Of a DNA stretch of 13,982 nucleotides, positions 1 through 8,178 are shown in pieces. Source of the stretch: CAZPCZ01 sp964585225 (GTDB lineage Bacteria; Patescibacteriota; Patescibacteriia; JACPHY01); assembly GCA_964585225.1 (NCBI GenBank), contig CAZPCZ010000035.1, forward strand, positions 1 to 13,982, in the 5' to 3' direction. The first letter of the stretch is position 1; each line of letters starts with the position of its first letter. Made by a program: the position numbers and the translations under genes. The notes under the pieces were generated by a model, which was not told the origin of the DNA, ran no database searches, and worked only from the letters and a program-made list of their open reading frames with translations.

Positions 1-124
1 GCGCTGCTCGCTTCTCAGCCCGCCGCGGCTCACGAGCCTACCGGGATGGGCTCTTCGGCCTGCCTCCCGATGTCGGTAGCCATACTGGGTCTGGGGTTCG
101 AGCCGGAATTCCGGCCCGCCTGAT

Positions 125-1378
125 TCAAAGAAGGCTCCATTGATTCTTCGCATAGACGAGTCCGGCGCCGAGACTCGACTCGTATTGTTCGTTGGCCCCC
201 TTGACCTCGAATAGCTTCGCCTCGCGAACAAAATCTTGCACGAGGTCTCCTGCTCCTCCCAGCTTCGCCTGGAGAACATACTGACCCATGATGAGATTCA
301 GGGAATCGAATCGGCACCGGACGATGTTCTCTCCCTTTCGTAGCCGCATCCACTCCTGATCGGAGCCACGGGTCGTCGAGTAGACGATGGCCGTACCCGA
401 GAGATCGGTGATTTTCAAAGAGGGTCGCGGCATGAAGTGCATTTCGCGAACGGCATCCAGATAAAGCCTGAATTCGACCGGATCCCCGGTCTGAAGGGAG
501 TCGACGGGGTTGCCCGAACCGTCGCACATCTCCACATGGGTGAGGCGAACTTCCTTCGCGTAATCCTGATCCGGCCGCCGAGGTTCTGGACGTGAGGAAT
601 TCCCCATCGATTGCGCTCGAGAGGCCTTATAGTATTCCGGAGTGACCTCGCTCGCTTTCCCCGCGAACCTGATGCAGCCTCGGTCGAGAAGGAGGGCCTT
701 GGAGCACAGCCTCGTCACGGTATAAATGCTGTGCGAGACGAAACAGAGGATCACCCCCTTGCCGAGGATGGTTTCTTCGATGAATCGGAAGCACTTCTTT
801 TGGAAAGCCACGTCCCCGACGGCCAAGACCTCATCGACGAGAAGAATGTCCGGCTCGCAATGAGCGGCCACGGCAAATCCGAGTCGCACGTACATCCCGC
901 TGCTGTAAAACTTCACGGGCATGTCGAGAAAATCGCCGATCCCCGCAAACTCCACGATGGAGTCCCACTTGCGTTTGATCTCCGCCCTGCCCATGCCTAG
1001 GATCGCGCCGTTGACGAAAATGTTCTCGCGCCCCGTCAGCAGGGGGTGAAACCCGGCCCCCACTTCGATCAGGGCCCCCGTCCGGCCTCGAATTGAGATG
1101 CGCCCGGTATCGGGTTTGATGAGTCCGTTCAGCAGCTTGAGTAAGGTGCTCTTCCCCGAGCCGTTCGCCCCTACGATTCCCAAGGTATCGCCGGGACTTA
1201 GTTCGAAGGAGACGTCCTTCACGGCCCAGAATTCGTCCTTGCGGAGCCGATCCCGACGAGCGGAAAGTCCAAAAAAGTCGTGCGCGATGTCTTGGATCCC
1301 ATAGAGCATCGAGCGCCTGAGGTTCGTGACGTACTTTTTGGAGATCCCCTCGACTTTGATTCTCGCTGTTTGATTCAT
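125..1378 (-). CDS. wzt: Polysaccharide ABC exporter, ATP-binding subunit with C-terminal substrate-recognition domain (Wzt-like)
   Basis: Cytoplasmic ATPase that powers export of a finished undecaprenyl-linked polysaccharide through the permease encoded just upstream. Numbering is from the chosen ATG (417 aa). Visible motifs are Walker A GANGSGKST (about 70-78), the EVGAGFHPLLTGREN segment typical of O-antigen exporters (about 105-119), signature YSSGMYVRLGF (158-168), Walker B DILLVDEVLAVGD (177-189) and the switch histidine in VSHS (H216). Residues from about 270 to 417 form an extra beta-rich domain matching the Wzt C-terminal domain, which in known systems recognises the terminal modification of the chain. 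The reading frame continues 43 codons further upstream into the permease gene, but homology starts at MNQTARIKVEG, so I chose the ATG at 1378. Its ribosome binding site is weak. The gap to the permease stop is 85 bases. It is the last gene of the operon in this window. Confidence 0.93.
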   Translation of the reverse strand: MNQTARIKVEGISKKYVTNLRRSMLYGIQDIAHDFFGLSARRDRLRKDEFWAVKDVSFELSPGDTLGIVGANGSGKSTLLKLLNGLIKPDTGRISIRGRTGALIEVGAGFHPLLTGRENIFVNGAILGMGRAEIKRKWDSIVEFAGIGDFLDMPVKFYSSGMYVRLGFAVAAHCEPDILLVDEVLAVGDVAFQKKCFRFIEETILGKGVILCFVSHSIYTVTRLCSKALLLDRGCIRFAGKASEVTPEYYKASRAQSMGNSSRPEPRRPDQDYAKEVRLTHVEMCDGSGNPVDSLQTGDPVEFRLYLDAVREMHFMPRPSLKITDLSGTAIVYSTTRGSDQEWMRLRKGENIVRCRFDSLNLIMGQYVLQAKLGGAGDLVQDFVREAKLFEVKGANEQYESSLGAGLVYAKNQWSLL

Positions 1379-1463
1379 ATCCAGAAGTCTCGGAGCCAGG
1401 TAGCGGGTTCGAACCGCCGCGCCTCCTTGACTCCCGTCCCCGACTTTGAGAGCACGTCGAGCC

Positions 1464-2330
1464 TCAAATGCGTTCCGCGATCCGCGCTTCCATGATGTGG
1501 AAGACACGAAACGAGAATAGAAAGAGGATCAGAGAGAGCCCGCTCGCCCAGCCGAAGGCCGCGGGATCCGTAAGGGTTCCTTTGAGCGCGACATCTCGAA
1601 ACGCGGTGACGAGCACCGCCAGCGGATTGTAAACACTGATCTTGGCCAGCAGGCCGCCTTCCCCCGCGGGGTAAACGACGGGGGTCAGGAACATGAGGAA
1701 CGAGGTCACGACGCCCACTACGCCCGCGGTATCGCGAATGACGACGTTGCAGAGAGAAAGGAGCAGTCCCAGCCCGAGAACGAACAGAAACAGGGGGATC
1801 AAGACCATGGGGACGAACACCACCGTCCAGCTCGGGGCCACCCGAAAAACGATCATCACCACGGTCAAGAGTCCCAATCGAATGAGGAGCTCGAATACGA
1901 CCTGACCCAGGGCCGAGATTACCAGGGCCTTCTTCGGAAAATTGATTTTCACCACCATGCTGCCCCCGGCCAGGATCGAGCCGGTGCAGACCGGCAATCC
2001 CCCCCCGAAGACGTGCCATGCCGTCAACCCCATGAGAGCATAGACCGTGTACGGAACCCCCACATTCCCTACTTGGAGCACGCCGGATCGATTGAGGAGG
2101 ACGAACGTCCCGACGCCGAGAGCCGGCAGGATCAACGCCCAGAGGATGCCGAGAATGGATTGGCGATAGCGCGCCGAGAAGTCCCGCAGAAAGAGCCGCC
2201 AGATCAATCCCCGGCTCTCATACAACTCCAGGAACAGCTCTCTCCAAATGGCCCATCCCCATCCGGCGTTTTGAACCGGCAGGTAGATGCGCTCTCCGGC
2301 GGTTTTCTCCTCCATCGCGTTTTCGCTCAC
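1464..2330 (-). CDS. wzm: Polysaccharide ABC exporter, permease subunit (Wzm-like, ABC-2 family)
   Basis: Inner-membrane channel subunit of the exporter, partner of the ATPase downstream. The 288-aa protein has an amphipathic N-terminus with the family motif RDFSARYRQSILGILWAL (about 49-66), then about six hydrophobic segments near residues 60-80, 93-115, 134-162, 168-192, 202-222 and 258-277. The NVVIRD loop (195-200) and the PVVYP and YNPLA motifs (about 217-221 and 234-238) are characteristic of Wzm/TagG-type ABC-2 transporters. Length is normal for the family (about 260-290). The start is GTG at 2330, overlapping the methyltransferase stop as GTGA; a GAGGAG lies 11 bases upstream. An ATG five codons later (2315) is possible but has a poorer context. 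The overlap implies translational coupling with the methyltransferase. Confidence 0.92.
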   Translation of the reverse strand: MSENAMEEKTAGERIYLPVQNAGWGWAIWRELFLELYESRGLIWRLFLRDFSARYRQSILGILWALILPALGVGTFVLLNRSGVLQVGNVGVPYTVYALMGLTAWHVFGGGLPVCTGSILAGGSMVVKINFPKKALVISALGQVVFELLIRLGLLTVVMIVFRVAPSWTVVFVPMVLIPLFLFVLGLGLLLSLCNVVIRDTAGVVGVVTSFLMFLTPVVYPAGEGGLLAKISVYNPLAVLVTAFRDVALKGTLTDPAAFGWASGLSLILFLFSFRVFHIMEARIAERI

Positions 2331-3100
2331 CTCGCGCCGTGCTCCTCGGCTCTGGCCACCACCGCGACGTTCCAGTCTTCCTCTCTCGGAGCCTCCGTCA
2401 CCGAGAGGAACCGAGTCAGAGCGATCATCTTGAATCCGACTTTGGACAGCATGTACTCCAATTCCTTCGGAAAGAAGTAGCGCATCGCGTGGGCCTCCCG
2501 GATCTCCACGCCGATCCTGCGGCGCACCGTGTAGTGAACCGTGACCCGATGCTCCAGGACGTTCATTTCCGGCCGCGCGTGACGCGTCACGACGACTCCA
2601 TTCGAATCGCTCGGAACCACGAGTTCACGAACCTGAGGCTGCTGAGCCAACACCGCGGGACCATACCAGACGTCGAAAATGAAGAGCCGACCGGGAGCCA
2701 AGTGTCTCCGCGCCGTCCGCAGCCCCGCCTCCACATCTTCATTTGACGTGAGATATCCGACGACGGCAAACATCGCGGTCACGACGTCGAACCGCCGCTT
2801 CAGGTCCAGCGTGCGGATATCGGACTGGATCAACTCCACTCCTCCTCCCGCGTCCGCCACTTTTTCGCGAGCCTGAGCGAGCATGCGCTCCGAGCCCTCC
2901 ACCCCCGTCACGGAGATCCCTTGTTTACGCCAGCTCAGCGCGTGCGTCCCCGTTCCGCACCCCAGATCGAGCAGCGTCTGGACCGGATGGCTGGAGTGCG
3001 CGCGGACGAGGTCCAAAACGTAGCGGGACTCCGCCGCGTAGTCCTTTTCGCCGTAGAAGAGGTCGTAAAAGCTCGCGTACTCTTGAAAAACCTCGCTCAT
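2327..3100 (-). CDS. Class I SAM-dependent methyltransferase
   Basis: Soluble methyltransferase of 257 aa. Motif I is TLLDLGCGTG (about 42-51), the acidic ribose-binding residue after strand 2 is in VTGVEGS (E68), and the SDIRTLDL segment (93-100) and DVVTAMFAVVGYL (105-117) fit motifs II and III. It overlaps the aminotransferase stop upstream by ATGA and the permease start downstream by GTGA, so it lies in the most tightly coupled part of the operon. The substrate cannot be read from the sequence. It could methylate a nucleotide sugar or cap the growing chain. The second is attractive because the adjacent Wzt carries a C-terminal domain, but chain-end capping is inference only. Confidence 0.85.
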   Translation of the reverse strand: MSEVFQEYASFYDLFYGEKDYAAESRYVLDLVRAHSSHPVQTLLDLGCGTGTHALSWRKQGISVTGVEGSERMLAQAREKVADAGGGVELIQSDIRTLDLKRRFDVVTAMFAVVGYLTSNEDVEAGLRTARRHLAPGRLFIFDVWYGPAVLAQQPQVRELVVPSDSNGVVVTRHARPEMNVLEHRVTVHYTVRRRIGVEIREAHAMRYFFPKELEYMLSKVGFKMIALTRFLSVTEAPREEDWNVAVVARAEEHGAR

Positions 3101-4281
3101 AGTCGTGCCCCGTTCACCATCTCCGCCAAGGCGTCGCAGATGGCGGCGATCTGCGCCTCCGTCAGGGTCATCCCCGAGGGGAGGTAAAATCCTCGCCGAT
3201 GGGCCCGTTCTGTGACGGGATACCGTTCTCCGAGGAAAAGCCCCATTTCCCGAAACGCCGGCTGCTCATGAAGACCGAGAAAGAACGGACGGGTGCCGAT
3301 TCGGCGCTCGCCGAGACGGCGCATCGCCGATTCCGCATCCAGAGCGACACGTTCTTCCAGCTCCACGGCGTGCATCCAGAACACGGACCGAGCATACGGA
3401 CGTTCCACCGCACCTCGGACTCCGGGGATGCGCAGGAGTCGTTCGCGGTAGGAGTGTGCTTGTCGCCGTTTGATCGAGACGAACTCCTCCACCCTTTCGA
3501 GTTGGGCCAATCCGACGGCCGCTTGCAGGTTGGTCAACCGGAAATTGTATCCGACCTCCGTGTGGTAGAAGCGCCGGTCGGAGCGAAAGCAGAGGTTTCG
3601 GTAGGACCGCGCCCGTTCCGCGGCCGCCGAATTCCCCGTCACGACCATTCCGCCTTCGCCGGTCGTGACGATCTTGTTCGCATAGAACGAAAACGCCGCG
3701 GCATCGCCCAGGCTCCCGCAGCGGCGTCCCCGATACTCCGCTCCGTGCGCCTCCGCCGCATCCTCGACGACGGCAAGCCCGTGCCTGTCCGCGATCTCTC
3801 GGAGTGGATCCATGTCGACGGGATGCCCGTAGATGTGGACCGGCATGATCGCCTTCGTGCGCGACGTAATCCTCGACTCGATCTGCCCGACATCCATGCA
3901 CCACGTTTCCGGATCGATATCGACCAGGACGGGACGGGCTCCCAATCGCAGCGTCGCGATCGCGCAACTCACGATGGTGAAGGTCGGGAGGATCACTTCG
4001 TCTCCGGGCCCGACTCCCACGGCATACAGAGCCGTCTCCAACGCCGCTGTCCCGTTGCAGACGGCGACGCCGTGGGAAACTCCGATGTAGGAGGCGAATC
4101 GATCCTCGAACTCCCGCACGAACGGACCCTCGGATGAAACCCATCCGGTATCGATGCACCGAATCAGGTACTCCTTCTCGCGGCCGTTGAGCAAGGGCTC
4201 ATGGACGGGGATTCCCCCCTCCACGGGCTTCCGCGGAGGAGCCTCACGGGCCTCGACGGGTCTGAAGGGCTCATCGATCAT
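3097..4281 (-). CDS. DegT/DnrJ/EryC1/StrS sugar aminotransferase, perosamine-synthase-like
   Basis: PLP-dependent enzyme, predicted to transfer an amino group (usually from glutamate) to a keto-deoxy nucleotide sugar. The 394-aa protein has the family landmarks GVAVCNGTAALE (71-82), VVEDAAEAHGA (171-181, Asp contacting the pyridine nitrogen) and FSFYANKIVTTGEGG (197-211) with the Schiff-base lysine K203. YNFRLTNLQAAVGLAQLE (245-262), ETWCMDVGQIE and the VHIYGHPVDMDPL stretch closely recall GDP-perosamine synthases (Per/RfbE) and related 4-aminotransferases. About 23 N-terminal residues precede the usual family start. ATGA overlaps occur at both ends. The keto-sugar substrate is uncertain: no GDP-mannose 4,6-dehydratase lies in the window, so a role in perosamine synthesis is only a possibility. 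Confidence 0.88.
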   Translation of the reverse strand: MIDEPFRPVEAREAPPRKPVEGGIPVHEPLLNGREKEYLIRCIDTGWVSSEGPFVREFEDRFASYIGVSHGVAVCNGTAALETALYAVGVGPGDEVILPTFTIVSCAIATLRLGARPVLVDIDPETWCMDVGQIESRITSRTKAIMPVHIYGHPVDMDPLREIADRHGLAVVEDAAEAHGAEYRGRRCGSLGDAAAFSFYANKIVTTGEGGMVVTGNSAAAERARSYRNLCFRSDRRFYHTEVGYNFRLTNLQAAVGLAQLERVEEFVSIKRRQAHSYRERLLRIPGVRGAVERPYARSVFWMHAVELEERVALDAESAMRRLGERRIGTRPFFLGLHEQPAFREMGLFLGERYPVTERAHRRGFYLPSGMTLTEAQIAAICDALAEMVNGARL

Positions 4282-5345
4282 GACGGGTCGCCACCCTGCA
4301 GTACTTCATCGTCCGAAACCCCCTGAAACCGAGTCTTATCCTGATCGCCTACGTAAGGCCCCTGCTTCACTTCGATCATCTGGGTCGCTTCCAGACATTT
4401 GAATCCGTGTCCGCCCGCGGCCAGGAAAATCATGTCTCCCGTCCCGAGGATGTGGCTTTCCAGGTACTGGCGCTCTTCGTCGTAGAGGTCCGCTCGCACT
4501 CGGCCGCGGCGCACGAAGAGCACTTCCAGAGTGTGTTGCACCTCGCGCGAGACGGGATTGTGGACGTGCGCCTCGATGTGCTTTCCCTCCGGCCACGCCA
4601 TGAAGGCGAGCTGCTGGGAATATTCGTTCGGAGTGAAGAACTGAATCCCCTGCGCTTTAGAGTAAGCGGCCGGGATGATGGTGGCGATCCGTTTTCCCCT
4701 TCGGTCCGAAACCTCCCGGACCGAGGTCGATGAGGCTTGTTCCCCTCTGCCGTCGTCGCCCGCGGTCTTGTTCAGGCACGAGCGCAGGTACGCCGTCATC
4801 AGATGGTGAAGGACCATATGGACGTCTTCGATCGGTTCATATTCGCTACAAGGGACCACCACGGCGATGTCGACCATCGGGGCGACCTTCCCTCCTCCCA
4901 TCCCGAGCACGGCGATCGCCGTCATCTGCAGCGTCTTGGCGACGGAGACCGCTCGAACCAGGTTGGGCGAATTGCCGCTCCCGGAAAAGACCAGCAAGAC
5001 GTCCCCGGGGCGACCCAGGGCCTCCAGGGGTCGAGCGAAGACCTCCGCATCGCTTTCGTCGTTCGCGATCGCCGTCAGCATCGATACGTTATCCGACAAG
5101 CTTATCGCTCGCAGCCCTCGGCCGGGTTCGCGGCTTACCCCCCGAACAAAATCGTTCGCGGTGTGGGCGGCCGTCGAGGCACTGCCGCCATTCCCCGCCA
5201 GAAAGACGGTCCGCTGCTCTCGATGAGCCCTCTCCAATTCAGCAAGGAGACGAGCGACAGGCTGCCAGGGCAAGTCCCGCAGCACCCCGCACACGTTGTC
5301 GACATACGCCTGTGCAAACGCCGTTCGGAAGGAGTCCTGGGTCAT
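4278..5345 (-). CDS. Fused SIS-domain sugar isomerase (GmhA-like) and cupin-domain protein
   Basis: A two-domain cytoplasmic protein of 355 aa. Residues about 1-195 are a SIS phosphosugar isomerase domain like sedoheptulose-7-phosphate isomerase: AGNGGSASTAAH (50-61), SMLTAIANDES (88-98), FSGSGNSPNLVRA (120-132) and EYEPIEDVHMVLHH (168-181). At the GmhA helix AEELTGR this protein reads ANDFVRG, so the catalytic Glu position appears to be Asp/Asn. A polar linker (about 195-215) leads to a cupin (about 220-340) with a likely metal-site set H260, H262, E274 and H313, ending in IEVKQGPYVGDQDKTRF, a tail I associate with small cupins of polysaccharide clusters. The start has a GGGGAG seven bases upstream. 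The 128-base gap before it is the second largest in the operon; the downstream junction is an ATGA overlap. Precise reactions are unknown; heptose-type precursor synthesis is one option, but no other heptose gene is visible. Confidence 0.8.
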   Translation of the reverse strand: MTQDSFRTAFAQAYVDNVCGVLRDLPWQPVARLLAELERAHREQRTVFLAGNGGSASTAAHTANDFVRGVSREPGRGLRAISLSDNVSMLTAIANDESDAEVFARPLEALGRPGDVLLVFSGSGNSPNLVRAVSVAKTLQMTAIAVLGMGGGKVAPMVDIAVVVPCSEYEPIEDVHMVLHHLMTAYLRSCLNKTAGDDGRGEQASSTSVREVSDRRGKRIATIIPAAYSKAQGIQFFTPNEYSQQLAFMAWPEGKHIEAHVHNPVSREVQHTLEVLFVRRGRVRADLYDEERQYLESHILGTGDMIFLAAGGHGFKCLEATQMIEVKQGPYVGDQDKTRFQGVSDDEVLQGGDPS

Positions 5346-5473
5346 GCGAAAACTCCCCTGCTTTGCACCCTGCGCCCAGACGACCCTCCACTTCCGGAGA
5401 GCGTTTCGAGCGCGCGGGCGCGCCGTTCCGGATCATTCCACGCGCACACCGGTTTCCTTGCGCAGAATAGTAT

Positions 5474-6403
5474 TCACTGACGGACGGCCCCTGCACGGGA
5501 GTAACGAACCGTGCGGCTCAATCCTGCTTCAAGATCGACTTTGGGCGCCCACCTCAGGCGGTCCTTGGCAAGGCCAGCGTCCAGCGCGCTCCTTGTCACC
5601 TCGCCGTACACCGCCGGTCCATGATCCGCCTCGCCTGGAAAACCGGTCAAGCGTTTCAGATGCCGGAATAGCGCGTTTACTTCCGTCTCGATGCCCGTTC
5701 CAATGTTGTACGTCCCGGGCGGACATTCTAGGGAACAGACAAAGGCCTCCGCGGCATCTTCGACGTAGACGTAGTCACGAGTTTTCCGTCCGTCACCGAA
5801 CACGACAGGCTGTTCTCCGCGGAGCATGCGGGGGATGAAAATGGCCACGACACCGGCTTCTCCTCGGGGGTCTTGCCGAGGACCGTACACGTTCGCTAGC
5901 CGAAGGCTTACAATCTGGATTGTCCCCTCTTGGCCATAGTAGCGCGCATAGTGCTCGCACGCCAGCTTCGCGATCCCGTAAGGGGAGGTCGGCACGGCCG
6001 GGGCTGTCTCAGGGGTGGGGATGATTCCCTGTTCGCCGTACATCGCTCCGCCCGACGAGGCGAGCACGAAACGTCGTACCCTTTCCCGAGCGCAGGCCCG
6101 AAGAACATTGATGCTCCCGAGGATGTTCTGTCGGGCGTCAAATCCTGGGTCTTGGATCGATACCCGCACATTGATCTGGGCGGCCAGATGAATGACCGCC
6201 TCCGGTCGCTCGCGGGTCATGACCGTTCCCACGCCTTCCGCATCCGTTACGTCGACCTCGTAAAGGCGAGCCGCTGGAGGAACATTCGATCGGTGTCCGC
6301 TGGATAAAGAGTCGGCGACGGCGACGAAATGGCCGGCAGACAGGAGCTGGTCAACCACATGAGATCCGATAAACCCCGCCCCGCCCGTCACCAATATCTT
6401 CAT
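5474..6403 (-). CDS. NAD-dependent sugar epimerase/dehydratase (extended SDR, GalE-like)
   Basis: Extended short-chain dehydrogenase acting on a nucleotide sugar. Chosen start gives 309 aa: the frame is open 16 codons further upstream, but the Rossmann fold begins MKILVTGGAGFIGSH, so the ATG at 6403 (four bases after the previous stop) is right. Features are the TGGAGFIG dinucleotide loop (6-13), acidic D31 selecting NAD, VIHLAAQ (70-76), the catalytic Ser in LASSGGAMYGE (115-124) and YGIAK with Y142 and K146. LRLANVYGPRQDP and TRDYVYVEDAAEA are typical of UDP-glucose/UDP-GlcNAc 4-epimerases and relatives. Length is normal. Substrate and whether it is an epimerase or dehydratase cannot be decided; the family call is firm. 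It sits directly after the acyltransferase gene in the operon. Confidence 0.9.
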   Translation of the reverse strand: MKILVTGGAGFIGSHVVDQLLSAGHFVAVADSLSSGHRSNVPPAARLYEVDVTDAEGVGTVMTRERPEAVIHLAAQINVRVSIQDPGFDARQNILGSINVLRACARERVRRFVLASSGGAMYGEQGIIPTPETAPAVPTSPYGIAKLACEHYARYYGQEGTIQIVSLRLANVYGPRQDPRGEAGVVAIFIPRMLRGEQPVVFGDGRKTRDYVYVEDAAEAFVCSLECPPGTYNIGTGIETEVNALFRHLKRLTGFPGEADHGPAVYGEVTRSALDAGLAKDRLRWAPKVDLEAGLSRTVRYSRAGAVRQ

Positions 6404-6407
6404 GGCA

Positions 6408-7049
6408 TCACTTGTCGGCGCGACGGAGCAGGCGCGCCGGATGACCGACAACTACCATACCCTCGTCGACGTCTTGCCTGACGATGGCCCCAGCTCCGAC
6501 AATTGAGGCTGAACCGACGGTTACGCCAGGGAAGAGAACGGCCCCGAGTCCGATAAAAGCTCCTCGACGGATCTTCACTCCTCCGCCGGTCACAACGCCG
6601 GGAGATACGTTCACATAGTCCTCCAAGACACAGTCGTGATCAATTGTCGCTCCGGTCCGTAATGTGACCCAGTGTCCTATGCGAGCCCCTGTCATCACCA
6701 CCGCCCGGGGATGGAGGATGACCGAATCCGCAAGCTGTGCATCATGAGCCACGTAGGCCGAAGAGCTTATGGCGGGGACGGAACGGCGAATGCCCTGAGA
6801 CAAGTGCTGGATCGTGGCCAGCTTTGTATTCAAGTCGTTTCCGATGGCCAGAACGACGCCATCATAGGACCCCTCTAGGAACTCTTTGCGAACAGGAAGA
6901 CCGAGGAGGGTTGAAACCTTAGAGAAGTCGTCGCGAAACCCTATCGGCTCGAAGCGATCCCGATTGCCTTCGTCGCGGAGAATGTCGTACACAATGCGAC
7001 CTTCGTTCCCGGCCCCATAGATGAGAACCCTGGTTTTGAAAGGGGTCAT
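6408..7049 (-). CDS. Sugar O/N-acyltransferase, left-handed beta-helix (NeuD/PglD-like)
   Basis: A 213-aa acyl-CoA-dependent transferase likely to N-acylate an amino sugar nucleotide. The N-terminal Rossmann-like domain opens with RVLIYGAGNEGRIVYDIL (7-24), as in NeuD and PglD. From about residue 97 the sequence shows imperfect hexapeptide repeats (for example VILHPRAVVMTGARIG, then VKIRRGAFIGLGAVLFPG) typical of a left-handed beta-helix. IDHDCVLEDYVNVSPG contains H138, matching the catalytic His of PglD. The C-terminus VVVGHPARLLRR is the family ending. The ATG overlaps the upstream aminotransferase stop (ATGA) and an AAGGGA lies five bases before it. Pairing with an aminotransferase suggests that the two make an acylated aminodeoxy sugar, as PglE/PglD do; donor and sugar are unknown. 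Confidence 0.87.
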   Translation of the reverse strand: MTPFKTRVLIYGAGNEGRIVYDILRDEGNRDRFEPIGFRDDFSKVSTLLGLPVRKEFLEGSYDGVVLAIGNDLNTKLATIQHLSQGIRRSVPAISSSAYVAHDAQLADSVILHPRAVVMTGARIGHWVTLRTGATIDHDCVLEDYVNVSPGVVTGGGVKIRRGAFIGLGAVLFPGVTVGSASIVGAGAIVRQDVDEGMVVVGHPARLLRRADK

Positions 7050-8161
7050 GGCTGTCCCTTACCCCCGATCCGTTTCAATACTGATTTAATCTCTCGAATG
7101 ACTACAGCCTGCTGCGCCGCCGTTATCTCCACCGGCAATGACAGGATTTCCTTGCATAAACGGCCCGTCTGAGGCAGTTCGCGCCTGCAGAAGGATGCCA
7201 GCGCCGGCTGCCTGTGGCAAGGAACGCTGTAGTGCGTCGTGGACTCGACTCCGGACCGCCTGAGGGCTGCCATGACCATATCGCGCTGCCGAACACGGAC
7301 GATGTAAAAATGATACACATGCGTTTGGCGAGGGGGAATGACGGGAGTTCCGACCCAATCCTTGAGCTCGAGTGAATACCGTTCGCAATTCTTCATTCTT
7401 TCCTTATTTCGCCGCCTCAGATGCCGCAGCTGAATAAGCAGTGTAGAGGCGTGGAGTGCGTCGAGCCTCGAGTTGCGTCCGAGGAGCTCGAACTTCTCCC
7501 GCGCTGTCCTTCCGAAGTCCCCCAGAAGACGAACCCGATTGGCGATCTCGCTGCGATCCGTGGTCACCGCCCCTCCATCGCCCATAGAGGCTAGGGTCTT
7601 GGTCGGAAAGAAACTGAAACACCCCACGATGCCGAGAGAACCTGCTGGGTGGCCGTGATACGACGCCCCGTGGGCTTGAGCCGCATCCTCCAACAGAGCG
7701 ATCCCGTGCCGTTCGCATAGCTCACTCAAAGATTTCATGTTGGCCATGAGTCCCGCCCAGTGGACCGCAATCACCGCCTTGGTTTTTCGAGATAGACACC
7801 GCCGGACATCCTGGACATCAAGGGTCAGAGTCGAGTCCACTTCTGCGAAGACCGGAATGCAGCCCGCCGCCACCACGGCAAGAGGCGTCGCCGGAAATGT
7901 CAGGGAAGGGACGATGACCTCCGCCCCTCGAGGGATTTGTAGCGCCTGGAGGCTGAGGATCAGCGCGTCGGTGCCACTATTGACGCCCACGCAGTGCCGC
8001 ACGGCGCAGAAGCGCGCGAATGCCTCCTCGAATCGGCGGACCTCCTTTCCCCCGATATACGTGCCCGATTCGAGTACCCGCTCAATCGCTTTCAGGAGCT
8101 CCTGCTTCCGGGGCCGAATTTCTTTGGCAACGTCGATGAACGGGATTCTCCAGACCGACAT
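7046..8161 (-). CDS. DegT/DnrJ/EryC1/StrS sugar aminotransferase (second copy)
   Basis: PLP-dependent sugar aminotransferase of 371 aa. Landmarks (numbered from the ATG at 8161) are CVGVNSGTDAL (57-67), LLEDAAQAHGA (156-166), FSFFPTKTLASMGDGG (182-197) with Schiff-base lysine K188, and GRNSRLDALHASTLLIQL, the usual dimer-contact stretch. It is clearly divergent from the other DegT gene at 3097-4281 and is closer in motif style to keto-sugar 3-aminotransferases of the FdtB/WbpE kind, though I cannot fix the position specificity. A GTG five-residue extension (8173) is open, but GGAG lies six bases before the ATG, so ATG is preferred. It follows the radical SAM stop by 17 bases and overlaps the acyltransferase by ATGA, consistent with the two acting in sequence. 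Confidence 0.87.
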   Translation of the reverse strand: MSVWRIPFIDVAKEIRPRKQELLKAIERVLESGTYIGGKEVRRFEEAFARFCAVRHCVGVNSGTDALILSLQALQIPRGAEVIVPSLTFPATPLAVVAAGCIPVFAEVDSTLTLDVQDVRRCLSRKTKAVIAVHWAGLMANMKSLSELCERHGIALLEDAAQAHGASYHGHPAGSLGIVGCFSFFPTKTLASMGDGGAVTTDRSEIANRVRLLGDFGRTAREKFELLGRNSRLDALHASTLLIQLRHLRRRNKERMKNCERYSLELKDWVGTPVIPPRQTHVYHFYIVRVRQRDMVMAALRRSGVESTTHYSVPCHRQPALASFCRRELPQTGRLCKEILSLPVEITAAQQAVVIREIKSVLKRIGGKGQP

Positions 8162-8178
8162 GCTGGTCTCCACGCACC

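Noticed and set aside
1..124. Start of another minus-strand gene at GTG 33-31
   Set aside because: Only 11 codons fit before the window edge, and no convincing ribosome site or family motif is visible.
1379..1507. N-terminal extension of the Wzt frame up to 1507
   Set aside because: The extra 43 residues overlap the permease coding region and have no family similarity; homology starts at the ATG at 1378.
3199..4137. 312-aa plus-strand open frame
   Set aside because: It is antisense to the perosamine-synthase-like gene, has no motif, and is explained by GC-rich codon bias.
5346..5473. Internal promoter before the SIS-cupin gene (TATTCT on the minus strand)
   Set aside because: No -35-like hexamer at a proper distance, and the gap is GC-rich otherwise.
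4737..5480. Two overlapping plus-strand frames of about 247 aa
   Set aside because: Both are antisense to the SIS-cupin gene, which has clear motifs; the frames are arginine/proline-rich shadows.
6404..6451. 16-codon upstream extension of the epimerase frame
   Set aside because: It overlaps the acyltransferase gene, and the Rossmann fold starts at the ATG at 6403.
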